DNA of 64,000 nt from an uncultured Pseudomonas sp. (GTDB lineage Bacteria; Pseudomonadota; Gammaproteobacteria; Pseudomonadales; Pseudomonadaceae), in NCBI RefSeq assembly GCF_913774235.1, contig NZ_CAJYDW010000016.1, positions 248,001 to 312,000 of the forward strand, read 5' to 3'. Positions within the stretch are counted from its first letter, which is position 1, and each line of letters opens with the position of its first letter. The notes beneath the pieces are model-generated. The model had not been told where the DNA came from. It worked only from the letters and a program-made list of their open reading frames with translations, and did not search any database. Made by a program: the position numbers and the translations under genes. Positions 17,608 to 27,148 of the stretch are shown here, piece by piece.

Positions 17608-19753
17608 GGGTGGTCTCCTGGTAGCGGGCCAGGGGACCCTGGGGATCGAGCAGGGCGCTGCGGATGAAGTGCAGGTCGCTCTGCACCTGGCGCAGGGGCG
17701 ATTCGTCGTAGGGCAATTCGGCTGGTTCGGTCACTGCGCCCACGGCGGTCAGGGCCGCCTCCACCGCCGCCAGGGCGCGGCGCAGATTTTCCGTGCCGGG
17801 TTCGAGGAACAGCCGCACCAGGGCCCTTCCGACCACGCGGAGGGCCTGGCGCCAGGGGCTGCGCTCGGCATAGTGCGGCGCCGCAGGCAGGCGCGCCTGC
17901 AACTGGCGCAGCTCGATCACCGCGTGGCCGATCTCCAGTACGCAGAAGGCCCAGCCGATCAGCCGGCGCTGGGCCTCACCTTGGCCGGCGCTGACGCCAT
18001 AAGCCTGGTTGAGCAGGTCACGGGTCTGGCCTTCGAAGGTGGGCGCCAGGTGCGGCAGCGGCGCACTCACCGCCCGTACCAGCTGCTGGCGCAGGTCGCG
18101 CTCCAGGCGGCGCCACAGCCAGGGGCTGTTGGGCGGCAGCAGCACCGCCGAGACCGCTGCGGTGATCACCATCGACAGCACCACGGCGATGCCGTTGTTG
18201 ATGAAGGCGTAGGCATCGTAGACCGGCGGGTTGTCGGGGATCGAGGTGAAGCAGAAGAACACCAGGCAGCCCAGGCCGTAGCCCATCCAGCCCGGGCGCA
18301 GAGAGATCCAGGTGCCGAGCATGAACACCGGGGCCAGGGTCAGCAGCAGCAGCGGCAGGCCGGCGATCCAGGGAAAGACGAAGAAGGTCAGGAAGAAGCC
18401 CAGCAGCACCCCGCCGCTGGCGCCGACAGCCATCTGCAGGGCGGTGCGCTTGGGATCGGGCGAGGCCGAGGCCAGTGCCGAGACGGCGGCGGCGTTTAGC
18501 GCCAGCATGCCGCCGCTGGGATAGGCACTGGCGATCCAAAAGGCGCCGAGCACCAGCACCAGGAAGGCGCTGCGAATCCCGGTGACCGCCGCGCCGAAGG
18601 CATTGGCCTTGGCCACGAAGCGCGGCTTCCACTGTTCGCGACTGTGCCGCGGCGCTGCCAGGGAAGCGTGGGTCTGCAGATAGGCGTGCCATTGGCCGGT
18701 GAAGCGGAAGAGCAGCTCCACCGCGGTCTCGAAATCCCGCCGGTCCAGCTCGCTCAGCGGTGGCAGCTCGGCGCGCAGGGCGCGGATGCGGGGGCGCAGG
18801 GCCTGGTGCAGGGCGTCCAGCCGCGCAGTTGCCGCGGGGGCGGCGCGATCGCTGATGGACTGGTCGCGCCATTCCTCGAACAACTCCAGCAGCGGTGCCC
18901 AGAGGCGTTCCAGCGTCTGCAACGGCACCTCGGCCCCGCGTTCGCGCAGGCGCATCAGCGACCGGCTCAGGGCATGCAGGCGAGTGGTGAGACCCATGAA
19001 TTCGGCATTGAGGCGCGCCAAGCGTCCACTGCGCATGCGCATGTGCGGGTCTTCGAAGGCGGTGGCGCTGCGCAGGCTTTCCAGCCCCACGGCTTCGGCG
19101 GCCAGGCGTACCCCGGCTGCCTCCAGGGTGGGGCGGTCGAGGCGCCCGCGCAGCACGTCGGCGGCCAGCCCGGCGAAACCGCCCATACGGCGATAGAGCG
19201 CCGCGCGCATGGCCGTGGTGCTGGTCTGCGGAAAGACCGCCGCGCTCACCGCGCCGCTGCAAAGCACCCCCAGGGTGATGGCCAGCACCCGCATCACTGC
19301 CGACATGAAGGCGGTATCGGCGTTCAGCGCCGCAGGAATGCCGATCAGGGCGGCGGTGTAGCCGGCCAGCATGCAGGCGTAGCTGCGAAAGTCGCGGTAG
19401 CGTGCCGAGCCGGCCACGCAGAGGCCGATCCACAGCGCCAGGAAGATCAGGAAGGGCACCCGCTCCTGAGCGAATAGGGCGATCAGCACCAGCATCACCG
19501 CCAGCCCCAGCAGGGTGCCCAGCACCCGGTAGAAGCTCTTGGCCAGCACCTGGCCGCTCTGCGGCTGCATGACGATGAAGACGGTGATCACCGCCGAGCT
19601 GGGGTGCGGCAGCTGCAGGCGCATGGCCAGCCAGAGGGTCAGGCTGGCGGCGAGCAGCACCTTGGCCTGATACAGCCAGAGGCTGCCGTCGCTCCGCGCC
19701 CAGGCGCCCAGAGCCTGGCGCAGCGGCGAGGCAGTGGCGGCGCTGGCGCTCAT
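17597..19753 (-). CDS. FUSC-family inner-membrane efflux protein (AaeB-like)
   Basis: 718 residues with two blocks of about five to six membrane helices (about 28-170 and 380-530) separated by a large cytoplasmic helical region and followed by a C-terminal cytoplasmic part. This is the FUSC/AaeB pump layout. Its start overlaps the NodT-like stop as ATGA, and its end overlaps the DUF1656 gene, so the operon is tightly coupled. Probable export of aromatic acids or similar weak acids. Confidence 0.88.
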   Translation of the reverse strand: MSASAATASPLRQALGAWARSDGSLWLYQAKVLLAASLTLWLAMRLQLPHPSSAVITVFIVMQPQSGQVLAKSFYRVLGTLLGLAVMLVLIALFAQERVPFLIFLALWIGLCVAGSARYRDFRSYACMLAGYTAALIGIPAALNADTAFMSAVMRVLAITLGVLCSGAVSAAVFPQTSTTAMRAALYRRMGGFAGLAADVLRGRLDRPTLEAAGVRLAAEAVGLESLRSATAFEDPHMRMRSGRLARLNAEFMGLTTRLHALSRSLMRLRERGAEVPLQTLERLWAPLLELFEEWRDQSISDRAAPAATARLDALHQALRPRIRALRAELPPLSELDRRDFETAVELLFRFTGQWHAYLQTHASLAAPRHSREQWKPRFVAKANAFGAAVTGIRSAFLVLVLGAFWIASAYPSGGMLALNAAAVSALASASPDPKRTALQMAVGASGGVLLGFFLTFFVFPWIAGLPLLLLTLAPVFMLGTWISLRPGWMGYGLGCLVFFCFTSIPDNPPVYDAYAFINNGIAVVLSMVITAAVSAVLLPPNSPWLWRRLERDLRQQLVRAVSAPLPHLAPTFEGQTRDLLNQAYGVSAGQGEAQRRLIGWAFCVLEIGHAVIELRQLQARLPAAPHYAERSPWRQALRVVGRALVRLFLEPGTENLRRALAAVEAALTAVGAVTEPAELPYDESPLRQVQSDLHFIRSALLDPQGPLARYQETTHAA

Positions 19754-21375
19754 CGAGCCGCCTGCTCGACGGCTATGCGCGCCGGCACCAAGTCCTTGTC
19801 TGCGGGGCCGCGCTCGAGGTCCGTACCGCCACCCAGGGCCACCAGGGCATCGGCCTGGGCGGCCAGGCGCAGGGCGTGCACCTGGGCGGTGACGCGCTGC
19901 TGGGCGAACAGCCGGGTCTGGGCATCGAGCACGTGCAGGTAGTCGGTCAGGCCACGGCGGAAGGCCTCGCGGGCAATATCGTAGGTGCGCTGGGCCTCCT
20001 GGCTGGCCTGGTCGGCGAGGGTCGCCTGTTTGGCCGTCGAGTCGGCCTTGATCAGGGCATCGGAGACGTCCTTGAGCGCGCCGATCAGCGTCTGGTTGTA
20101 GGCGCTGACGGCCAGGTCGTAGGCCGCCGATTCTGCGCCGAGGCGACTGCGCAGGGCGCCGCCGTCGTAGATCGGCAGGGAGAACGCCGGGCCGATGAAG
20201 GAGCCGGTCTTGGCATGGGTCAGCATCTCGCTGAGCCGGCCCAGGGTGAGGAACTGGCCGACGTTGGCCACCAGGTCGATGTTGGGATAGAAGCTGGCGC
20301 GGGCGACGTCCACGCCCTTGGCCGCCGCGGCGATCTGCCAGCGGCGCGCTACCACGTCGGGGCGCTTGCCGACCAGTTCCAGCGGCAGGGCGCTGGGCAG
20401 CCGGGGCGCCGCGCCGAGGGTCAGGCGGGGCCGTTGCAGGGCGGCGCCGGCGCCCGGCCCTTTGCCGGCCAGGGCGGCGAGCTGGTTGCGATCCAGCGCC
20501 AGGGTCTCGTCCAGGGCTTCCAGCTGGCGCTCGGTCTCAGGCAGCAGGGCTCGGGCCTGGCTCACCTCGAACTGGGTACCGAGGCCGCCGTCCAACTGCC
20601 GCTGGGCCAGGGCGGCCAGCTGGCGCTGCTGTTCCAGGGTGGCGGCGAGGATGTCGCGCTGATCATGGTGCAGGGCGAAGCCAATGTAGGTGCGGACGAT
20701 GTTGCCGGCCAGCTCCAGTTCGGCGGCGCGCACCTCGGCGGCGGCCTGGTGGGCCTGGTCCAGGGCTTGGGCGCTGGCATCGCGCTCGCGGCCCCAGAAG
20801 TCCAGGGCGTAGCTCAGGCCCAGCTCGGCATTGTTGTTCCAGGTGGTGCGGTCGGCCAGCTCACCGGGGCCGTAGAAGCCGTCGGTGGGCCAGCTGTAGC
20901 GCTTGAAGGCGCCCTTGGCCTCGACCTGCAGGGCTTCGCGGGATTCCGCCAGGCCGGCCAGGGACTCGGCGCGGCGTACCCGGGCGGCGGCGGTGGCCAG
21001 GCGGGGGTTGTCGGCCAGGGCGCTGGCGATCCAGCCATCCAGCTGGGCATCGCCATAGGCCCGCCACCACTGGCGCTCGGGCCAGGCCGCCTGGCGCGCG
21101 GCGGCCTGGATGGCGGCATCGGTGGCCAGGGCCTGATCGTCGAGACGCTGCGCCTGGGGCGCGTTATGACCGGTACTGATGCACCCGGCCAGCAGGGTCG
21201 CCAGAGCGACCACCGCCAGCGCGGGCCATCCTCTGCAAGGGGAAGGCGGCACGTGGGGGTCCGTTTGCAACGAGGCCGTCCCTGGGGTGGCGCCGGCGGC
21301 GCGGGCAGGACGGCGGAATGGGCTGGAACGGGAAGCGGGCATCCCTGAGGGCGAACGACCGGACAGGATTACCAT
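19750..21375 (-). CDS. NodT-family outer-membrane efflux lipoprotein
   Basis: TolC-like channel with a lipobox (LLAGC) and two outer-membrane efflux protein repeats of long coiled helices. It forms the outer-membrane exit of the FUSC/HlyD pump encoded just downstream. The start is uncertain. The ATG at 21375 gives 541 residues with a long odd leader and no ribosome site, while a GTG at 21252 would give about 500 residues with a normal lipoprotein signal. The latter seems more natural. Confidence 0.87.
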   Translation of the reverse strand: MVILSGRSPSGMPASRSSPFRRPARAAGATPGTASLQTDPHVPPSPCRGWPALAVVALATLLAGCISTGHNAPQAQRLDDQALATDAAIQAAARQAAWPERQWWRAYGDAQLDGWIASALADNPRLATAAARVRRAESLAGLAESREALQVEAKGAFKRYSWPTDGFYGPGELADRTTWNNNAELGLSYALDFWGRERDASAQALDQAHQAAAEVRAAELELAGNIVRTYIGFALHHDQRDILAATLEQQRQLAALAQRQLDGGLGTQFEVSQARALLPETERQLEALDETLALDRNQLAALAGKGPGAGAALQRPRLTLGAAPRLPSALPLELVGKRPDVVARRWQIAAAAKGVDVARASFYPNIDLVANVGQFLTLGRLSEMLTHAKTGSFIGPAFSLPIYDGGALRSRLGAESAAYDLAVSAYNQTLIGALKDVSDALIKADSTAKQATLADQASQEAQRTYDIAREAFRRGLTDYLHVLDAQTRLFAQQRVTAQVHALRLAAQADALVALGGGTDLERGPADKDLVPARIAVEQAAR

Positions 21376-21455
21376 TAGTATGCTAACGATTCTATAAAAT
21401 TCTCGGCGGAGCGATTAGGGCATCAGCCAGCGAATCTTTGTTTCACATACTGAAA
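21375..21455. promoter_or_regulatory. Divergent LysR-type operator region
   Basis: Between the efflux operon and the LysR gene lie TTAGTATGCTAA (21375-21386) and TTTCACATACTGAAA (21441-21455). The second has TTTCA/TGAAA arms and contains a T-N11-A core, as LysR proteins prefer. The region is AT-rich. It probably carries both divergent promoters. Confidence 0.5.
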
Positions 21456-21496
21456 TAATGTGGAAAATGGCGCTTTCGTCAGACTGTCGAGGCGGC

Positions 21497-22438
21497 ATGG
21501 ACACCCTGCACAACATGCGCGTTTTCGTCGCCGTGGTGGAAAGCGGCAGCTTCACCGGCGCGGCCCAGACGCTACAGACCACCACGGCCCACGTCTCCCG
21601 GTCGGTGGCCCACCTGGAAACCCATCTGCGCACCCGCTTGCTGCATCGGACGACGAGACGCATCGCCCTGACCGAAGCCGGCCAGCGTTACCTGGCCCGT
21701 TGCGAGCAGATCCTCGCCTACGTCGAGGAAGCCGAAGCCGAGGCGGGATACGCCCAGGCGCGCCCGGAAGGCCGTTTGCGGGTGCACAGCATGACCGGTA
21801 TCGGCCAGCACTACGTAATCCGTACCGTCGCCGGCTATCGCAAGCTGCATCCCGAGGTGCGCTTCGACCTGACCCTGGCCAATCGCATCCCCGATCTGCT
21901 GGAAGAGGGCTTCGACCTGGCCATCGTGGTCGCTGCCGAGTTGCCCGATTCCGGCTTCGTCTCCCAGCAGATCGGCCAGACCTACAGCATCCTCTGCGCC
22001 TCGCCCGCCTACCTGGCGGAACACGGCCAGCCGCAGACCCCGGTGGAGCTGGCCGACCACGCCTGCCTGAGATTCATCAGCCCGGTGGTGTCCTTCGATC
22101 GCTGGAACTTCGAAGGCCCCAACGGACTGGAAACCTTTCGCCTCGGCGAGACGCCCTTCCAGGTCAACGTCGGCGACGCCATGACCGAGGCCCTGCGCCA
22201 GGGGCTGGGCATCGGCGTGCTGCCGATCTATTCGGCGGTGGACGGCCTGCGCGACGGCAGCCTGGTACGGGTGCTGCCGGCCTATCGCCTGCAACGCCTC
22301 AACGCCTACGCCCTCTATGCCTCGCGGCAATACCTGGATGCCAAGATCAAGACCTGGGTCGCCTACCTGCGCGAGCAAATCCCCCTGGCGCTGGCGGCGG
22401 ACGAAGCCGTGGTGCACGCTGCCAGCGGACTTGTCTGA
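21497..22438 (+). CDS. LysR-family regulator of the efflux operon
   Basis: 313 residues: N-terminal winged helix-turn-helix (MRVFVAVVESGSFTGAAQTL) and a LysR substrate-binding domain. The ATG at 21497 is preceded by GAGG and starts a standard LysR N-terminus; a start at 21458 would add 13 residues without support. It is divergent from the NodT/FUSC/HlyD operon, so it likely activates that operon when an aromatic acid is present, as AaeR does in E. coli. Confidence 0.87.
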   Translation: MDTLHNMRVFVAVVESGSFTGAAQTLQTTTAHVSRSVAHLETHLRTRLLHRTTRRIALTEAGQRYLARCEQILAYVEEAEAEAGYAQARPEGRLRVHSMTGIGQHYVIRTVAGYRKLHPEVRFDLTLANRIPDLLEEGFDLAIVVAAELPDSGFVSQQIGQTYSILCASPAYLAEHGQPQTPVELADHACLRFISPVVSFDRWNFEGPNGLETFRLGETPFQVNVGDAMTEALRQGLGIGVLPIYSAVDGLRDGSLVRVLPAYRLQRLNAYALYASRQYLDAKIKTWVAYLREQIPLALAADEAVVHAASGLV

Positions 22439-22608
22439 CAATCGCATTGAGCTTCGCGGGGCGGTTGGACTAAGCTCGGGGAGACGGCGGTGTTGCCGCG
22501 GTCATAGTTAGTAAGCTATTGAAATATCGCCCGGTATCGCGGTCCTGGGGGCGACAGGACGGCTTCCTCGCGGCACGCTTCGCAGTCGTCGAGGTCCATG
22601 TCCCGGGT

Positions 22609-22672
22609 CGGCGGTCTCGCCGACGGACCGCCGTGCAGGACGGCCGGATCATGCAGGCGGTCGCGGACCGCC
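22609..22672 (+). promoter_or_regulatory. Tandem interchangeable hairpins in the EamA gene leader
   Basis: Two stems built from the same arms occur just before the EamA gene: CGGCGGTC/GACCGCCG (22609-22633) and GGCGGTC/GACCGCC (22656-22672). The first left arm can also pair with the second right arm, so alternative folds are possible, as in attenuators. There is no short leader peptide that I trust. The rest of 22439-22692 shows nothing else. Confidence 0.4.
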
Positions 22673-22692
22673 GTCAGTGCCACGGGAGTCCA

Positions 22693-23673
22693 ATGAGCGC
22701 CCAAGCAGGACCCACTATGAGATTCGCCGACCAGCCGCTCAAGGGCATCGCCCTGATCTGCCTGGCGGTCTGGTTGTTCGCCTGCCACGATGCCCTCTCC
22801 AAGTACCTCGCCGGTTTCTATCCGGTGGTCATGGTGGTCTGGGCCCGCTACCTGTCCCATACCCTGTTGATGATGGGTATCTTCATCCCGCGTTCGGGGA
22901 TGGCGGTGATCCGCACCAAACGCCCTGGATTGCAGGTGCTGCGGGCCCTGTGCCTGATCGGCTGCAGCCTGCTCTTCACCACGGCGCTGCACTATCTGCC
23001 GATGGCCGAGGCCACGGCGGTCAACTTTCTCGCGCCGCTGATGGTCACGGCGCTGTCGGTGCCGCTGCTCAAGGAGACCGTCAGTCGCAGCCAGTGGGCC
23101 GCGGTGCTGGCCGGCTTCGTCGGGGTACTCGTCATCGTGCGGCCGGGCGGCCAGCTGTTCACCCCGGCGGTGCTGCTGCCGGTCTGTTCGGCGGTGTGCT
23201 TCGGCCTTTACCAGCTGCTGACGCGGATACTCAGCGCCACCGACAGTCCCACCACCAGCAATTTCCTCACCGGGGTGGTCAACACCCTGGTCCTCAGCGC
23301 CCTGGTGCCCTTCTTCTGGGAGGTGCCGACGTTGGGCCACGGCTTCATGCTGGCGCTGCTCGGCTTCTTCGGCATGACCGCCCACCTGCTGCTGACCCAG
23401 GCCTTCCGCTATGCGCCGCCGGCGCTGCTGGCGCCCTTCAGCTACGGCCAGATCGTCACCGCCGGCATCGTCGGCTACTTCGCCTTCGGCCATGTGCCGG
23501 ACGGCGGCGCGCTGATCGGCATCCTCATCATCTGCGCCAGCGGCCTGGCGGTGGCCTGGCAACAGAGCCGCAAGAGATCCAAGACCAAGCCGGTACCGGC
23601 GCCGCAACCCGAGGCCTTGCCGGAGGTGGTGGCCGACGCCGCCACGGGCGCCCCGGCTCAGCGCAGCCCGTAG
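22693..23673 (+). CDS. EamA-family (DMT) transporter
   Basis: 326 residues with ten hydrophobic segments in two EamA repeats, the drug/metabolite transporter fold (RhaT/YdcZ-like exporters). The ATG at 22693 has GGGAG five bases upstream; the open frame extends further but with no membrane character. The C-terminal 30 residues are polar and rich in Pro and Ala. The stop overlaps the convergent ubiA gene by 16 bases. Substrate unknown. Confidence 0.85.
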   Translation: MSAQAGPTMRFADQPLKGIALICLAVWLFACHDALSKYLAGFYPVVMVVWARYLSHTLLMMGIFIPRSGMAVIRTKRPGLQVLRALCLIGCSLLFTTALHYLPMAEATAVNFLAPLMVTALSVPLLKETVSRSQWAAVLAGFVGVLVIVRPGGQLFTPAVLLPVCSAVCFGLYQLLTRILSATDSPTTSNFLTGVVNTLVLSALVPFFWEVPTLGHGFMLALLGFFGMTAHLLLTQAFRYAPPALLAPFSYGQIVTAGIVGYFAFGHVPDGGALIGILIICASGLAVAWQQSRKRSKTKPVPAPQPEALPEVVADAATGAPAQRSP

Positions 23674-24605
23674 TTCGCGATGATTCCCAGCAGAATGGCC
23701 AGGCCCGCCCAGTGGTTGTGCAGGAAGGCCTTGAAGCACACCAGGGGTTCCCGGTTGCGAGTGACGTGGAATTCCCAGGCGAAGCAGCCGGCCGCCACTA
23801 CCAAACCTAGATAGAAGGGCAGGCCCAGGCCGAAGCGGCCGCCGGCCAGCGCCAGGCAGAGCAGAGTCATGCCCTGCAGGGTCGCGATGATCACCCGGTC
23901 GGCATCGCCGAAGAGGATGGCGGTGGATTTCACCCCGATCTTCAGATCGTCCTCGCGATCGGCCATGGCGTAGTAGGTGTCGTAGCCCACCGTCCAGATC
24001 ACGTTGGCGACGAACAGCAGCCAGGCCGCCGCCGGCAGCTCGCCGGTCTCTGCGGTGAAGGCCATGGGCATGCCCCAGGAAAAGGCCGCGCCCAGCACCG
24101 CCTGGGGGTAGTAGGTGTATCTCTTCATGAAGGGGTAGAGGGCGGCCACGCCCAGGGCGCCGAAGGACAGCCAGACGGTGGTGGCATTGGTGCAGAGCAC
24201 CAGACCGAAGCTGATCAGCACCAGGGCGGCGAAGAACAGCAGGGCTTCCTTGGGCGAGATGCGCCCGGTGGCCAGGGGGCGGTTCTTGGTGCGGGCGACA
24301 TGGCCGTCGAAATTGCGGTCGGCGAAGTCGTTGATCACGCAGCCGGCCGAACGCATCAGCACCACGCCGAGTACGAAGATCACCAGATTCTTCAGGCTCG
24401 GCACGCCCTCGGCGGCGATCCACAGCGCCCAGAGGGTAGGCCAAAGCAGCAGGTAGATGCCGATGGGCTTGTCCAGCCGGGTGAGCTGGATGAAGTCGCG
24501 GATACGTTCGCTGCGCGGGCGGGTGGCGATGACCCGGGCACTGGGTTCGGGGGTGCGCGGTGCGACAGGGCGGCGATCACGGGGGCGGGCGGCTTTCTTT
24601 TTCAT
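23658..24605 (-). CDS. ubiA: 4-hydroxybenzoate octaprenyltransferase UbiA
   Basis: 315-residue membrane prenyltransferase of ubiquinone synthesis that adds the polyprenyl chain to 4-hydroxybenzoate. Both Asp-rich motifs are present: NDFADRNFD (first) and a second [15 protein letters not shown]. It has eight to nine membrane segments. The N-terminal 30 residues are a basic, Pro/Arg-rich extension longer than in E. coli UbiA. It lies downstream of ubiC, which supplies the substrate. Confidence 0.96.
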   Translation of the reverse strand: MKKKAARPRDRRPVAPRTPEPSARVIATRPRSERIRDFIQLTRLDKPIGIYLLLWPTLWALWIAAEGVPSLKNLVIFVLGVVLMRSAGCVINDFADRNFDGHVARTKNRPLATGRISPKEALLFFAALVLISFGLVLCTNATTVWLSFGALGVAALYPFMKRYTYYPQAVLGAAFSWGMPMAFTAETGELPAAAWLLFVANVIWTVGYDTYYAMADREDDLKIGVKSTAILFGDADRVIIATLQGMTLLCLALAGGRFGLGLPFYLGLVVAAGCFAWEFHVTRNREPLVCFKAFLHNHWAGLAILLGIIANYGLR

Positions 24606-24680
24606 CGGACGGCTGCATGGCGAAGGGCCCGGCGATTATAAGGGCCCTGTCGCCAGATCGCTGCCGCGGCGATGGCGCGC

Positions 24681-25238
24681 TCAGGACTCGCGTTCGGCGT
24701 GGGGCCAGAACGCCGGCAGGAACACCTCGCTCACCAGGATGGCCAGGGGCGCGCGGCGGAACACCGAGCGGCGGGCCCAGCAGGCCGTGGCCTCAGTACC
24801 CTCGGGCAGCCAGGCTCGGGGATAGCGACAGGCTTCCAGGGGGCCGCGGACGAAGGCCGGCGCCTGGAACAGCCAGTGGCCGAGTGGGCGATCGCCCAGC
24901 GTCGACAGGTCGAAGTCGGCCGCCTCCAGGGCCGCGCGCGCGGCCACGCTGCGGGCGAACACCCAAGGCTCGCCGGCACCTCGCAGCCAGACCTCGCGCA
25001 CCCAGCCGGAACTGGACGGCGCCACCTCGAGTGCCTGGCATTCATCCGGGCGCAGGGGTTGCCAGCCCTGTGCGAGCACCTCGACGGCGAAGCGCCCATC
25101 GCTGAGGGCGGTCAGGCGTTCGGTGAGGGAGCCCCGGTCGGCGTAGAGCCAGCCGAGTGGCGCCTCGGCATAGTCCGGCTCGCCACGGGCTGCCGCCTGG
25201 GTCAGCCAGCGCGGTGAGTCGTCACAGGCCCCAGACAT
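24681..25238 (-). CDS. ubiC: Chorismate pyruvate-lyase UbiC
   Basis: 185 residues. It converts chorismate to 4-hydroxybenzoate and pyruvate, the first committed step of ubiquinone synthesis. The family pattern is visible (WLYADRGSLTERL, VREVWLRG, PLGHWLFQ) with the conserved Arg and Glu residues of the active site. Upstream of ubiA in the same direction with a 75-base gap. Its start lies inside the last codons of the small secreted protein gene (17-base overlap). Confidence 0.93.
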   Translation of the reverse strand: MSGACDDSPRWLTQAAARGEPDYAEAPLGWLYADRGSLTERLTALSDGRFAVEVLAQGWQPLRPDECQALEVAPSSSGWVREVWLRGAGEPWVFARSVAARAALEAADFDLSTLGDRPLGHWLFQAPAFVRGPLEACRYPRAWLPEGTEATACWARRSVFRRAPLAILVSEVFLPAFWPHAERES

Positions 25239-25791
25239 TGCCCAGGGTACTCAGCAGGGAGGGCTGGGTGCCTTGCTTGCCGAGATAGCCGAGAATCACC
25301 TGGGCGAACTGGCTGGTCATGCCGCTGTTCATGCCCAAGGCGTTGAAGGTCTTGTCGACGTCCTGGCGGCTGTCGACGTTGCCCAGCAGGCTGCCCAGCG
25401 GACTCTGCTTGGCATCCTGGCCAGCGCCGCCGAGCAGATTGCCCAGGCCGCCGAGTTGCGCCAGACCGCCCGCGGCGTTGGCGCCGGCGAGCTGATCCAG
25501 TCCCGGCACGGCCTTGGCCAACTGGCTGTAGTCGTTGCCCACCAGCTGGTTCTTGGCCAGGCCGAGCAGGGCGCCGGTGCCGCCCACCGCCTGCTGCGGG
25601 GTGACGTTGAGCTGGGTGGTCAGCGCCTGCAGCAGGCCCTGGGCCTGGGGCGTGGCGGCGGCTGCGGCGGTGGCCTTGGCGTTGTTGTTGCCATTGACGC
25701 TGTTGTAGGCGTTGACGGCGTCGTTGAGGTTGAAGGCGAACACCGGGCTGGCTGCGAGCACCAGCGGCAAGGCGAGAAGAGGCAGACGCAT
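25222..25791 (-). CDS. Secreted DUF2780-type protein
   Basis: 189 residues with a clear signal peptide (MRLPLLALPLVLAASPVFA) and a mature domain rich in Gly, Ala, Gln and Leu (QALTTQLNVTPQQAVGGTGALLGLAKNQL), the pattern of the DUF2780/VcgC-VcgE family of unknown function. I use the ATG at 25791 with GGAG seven bases upstream rather than an upstream in-frame ATG. It overlaps ubiC by 17 bases, so it may be co-transcribed with ubiC-ubiA. Confidence 0.78.
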   Translation of the reverse strand: MRLPLLALPLVLAASPVFAFNLNDAVNAYNSVNGNNNAKATAAAAATPQAQGLLQALTTQLNVTPQQAVGGTGALLGLAKNQLVGNDYSQLAKAVPGLDQLAGANAAGGLAQLGGLGNLLGGAGQDAKQSPLGSLLGNVDSRQDVDKTFNALGMNSGMTSQFAQVILGYLGKQGTQPSLLSTLGNVWGL

Positions 25792-25918
25792 GAACGGACT
25801 CCAGCGATTTTCGTGAAAGGTCACAGGATAACCCGGCGGCGATGACCGCAGACTGAACGGCGTCCCTGCGCGGACCCGACGCTGCGGTTATCATCGCCGT
25901 TTTGCCGGGAGAACTCCG

Positions 25919-27148
25919 ATGCTCAACGGGTTGTGGCTGAGCTTCTTCATCGTCGCCGGGATCAGCGCCCTCGGGCAGTGGCTGGTGGCCGGCAACGCCG
26001 GGGTCTTCGCCGCCATGGTGGAGAGCCTGTTCGCCATGGCCAAGCTGTCGGTGGAGGTCATGGTGCTCTTGTTCGGCACCCTGACGCTCTGGCTCGGCAT
26101 CCTGCGCATCGCCGAAAAGGCCGGCTTGGTGGACGCCCTGGCGCGGCTGCTCGGCCCGCTGTTCGCCCGCCTGATGCCCGAGGTACCGCGCGGCCATCCG
26201 GCGCTGGGGTTGATCACCCTCAACTTCGCCGCCAACGGCCTGGGCCTGGACAACGCCGCCACCCCCATCGGCCTCAAGGCCATGCGCGCCCTGCAGGAAC
26301 TCAACCCGAGCAGCACCACCGCCAGCAATGCGCAGATCCTCTTCCTGGTGCTCAACGCCTCTTCGTTGACGCTGCTGCCGGTGACGGTGTTCATGTACCG
26401 CGCCCAGCAGGGCGCGCCGGACCCGACCCTGGTGTTCCTGCCGATCCTGCTGGCGCACACCTGCGCCAACCTGGTAGGTCTGCTGTCGGTGGCCTTCATG
26501 CAACGCCTGAAGCTCTGGGACCCGGTGGTCCTGGCCTGGATCGGCGGCGGCGCGCTGGCCTTCGGTGCCTTCGTCGCCTTTCTCTTCACCCTCACCGCCT
26601 CGGCGCTGGCCGGGTTGTCGTCGCTGCTCGGCAACCTCACCCTGTTCGGCATCATCCTGGCGTTCATGATCCTCGGCGCCCTGCGCAAGGTGCAGGTCTA
26701 CGAAGCCTTCGTCGAAGGCGCCAAGGAAGGCTTCGACGTCGCCAAGTCGCTGTTGCCCTACCTGGTGGCCATGCTCTGTGCGGTGGGGGTGCTGCGTGCC
26801 TCCGGCGCCCTGGAGGCCATCCTCGAAGGCATCCGCCACGCGGTCACCTTGCTCGGCTGGGATACCCGCTTCGTCGAGGCCTTGCCCACCGCCCTGGTCA
26901 AGCCTTTCTCCGGCAGCGCTGCCCGCGCGCTGCTGATCGAGACCATGCAGACCCAGGGCGTGGACAGCTTCCCGGCCCTGGTGGCGGCCACCATCCAGGG
27001 CAGTACCGAGACCACCTTCTATGTGCTGGCGGTGTATTTCGGCGCGGTGGGCATCCAGCGCGCGCGCCATGCAGTGGGCTGCGCCCTGCTGGCGGAATTC
27101 ACCGGGGTGACGGCGTCGATCCTGGTCTGCTACTGGTTCTTCGGCTGA
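25919..27148 (+). CDS. Nucleoside-recognition (SpmA/SpmB-like) membrane protein
   Basis: 409-residue inner-membrane protein with two Gate/nucleoside-recognition domains, corresponding to fused SpmA and SpmB. Hydrophobic segments alternate with a conserved polar loop (NFAANGLGLDNAATPIGLKAM) and a second one near the end ([12 protein letters not shown]). The family resembles concentrative nucleoside transporters, but a real substrate is not known. The stop overlaps the convergent hypothetical gene by 19 bases. Confidence 0.83.
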   Translation: MLNGLWLSFFIVAGISALGQWLVAGNAGVFAAMVESLFAMAKLSVEVMVLLFGTLTLWLGILRIAEKAGLVDALARLLGPLFARLMPEVPRGHPALGLITLNFAANGLGLDNAATPIGLKAMRALQELNPSSTTASNAQILFLVLNASSLTLLPVTVFMYRAQQGAPDPTLVFLPILLAHTCANLVGLLSVAFMQRLKLWDPVVLAWIGGGALAFGAFVAFLFTLTASALAGLSSLLGNLTLFGIILAFMILGALRKVQVYEAFVEGAKEGFDVAKSLLPYLVAMLCAVGVLRASGALEAILEGIRHAVTLLGWDTRFVEALPTALVKPFSGSAARALLIETMQTQGVDSFPALVAATIQGSTETTFYVLAVYFGAVGIQRARHAVGCALLAEFTGVTASILVCYWFFG

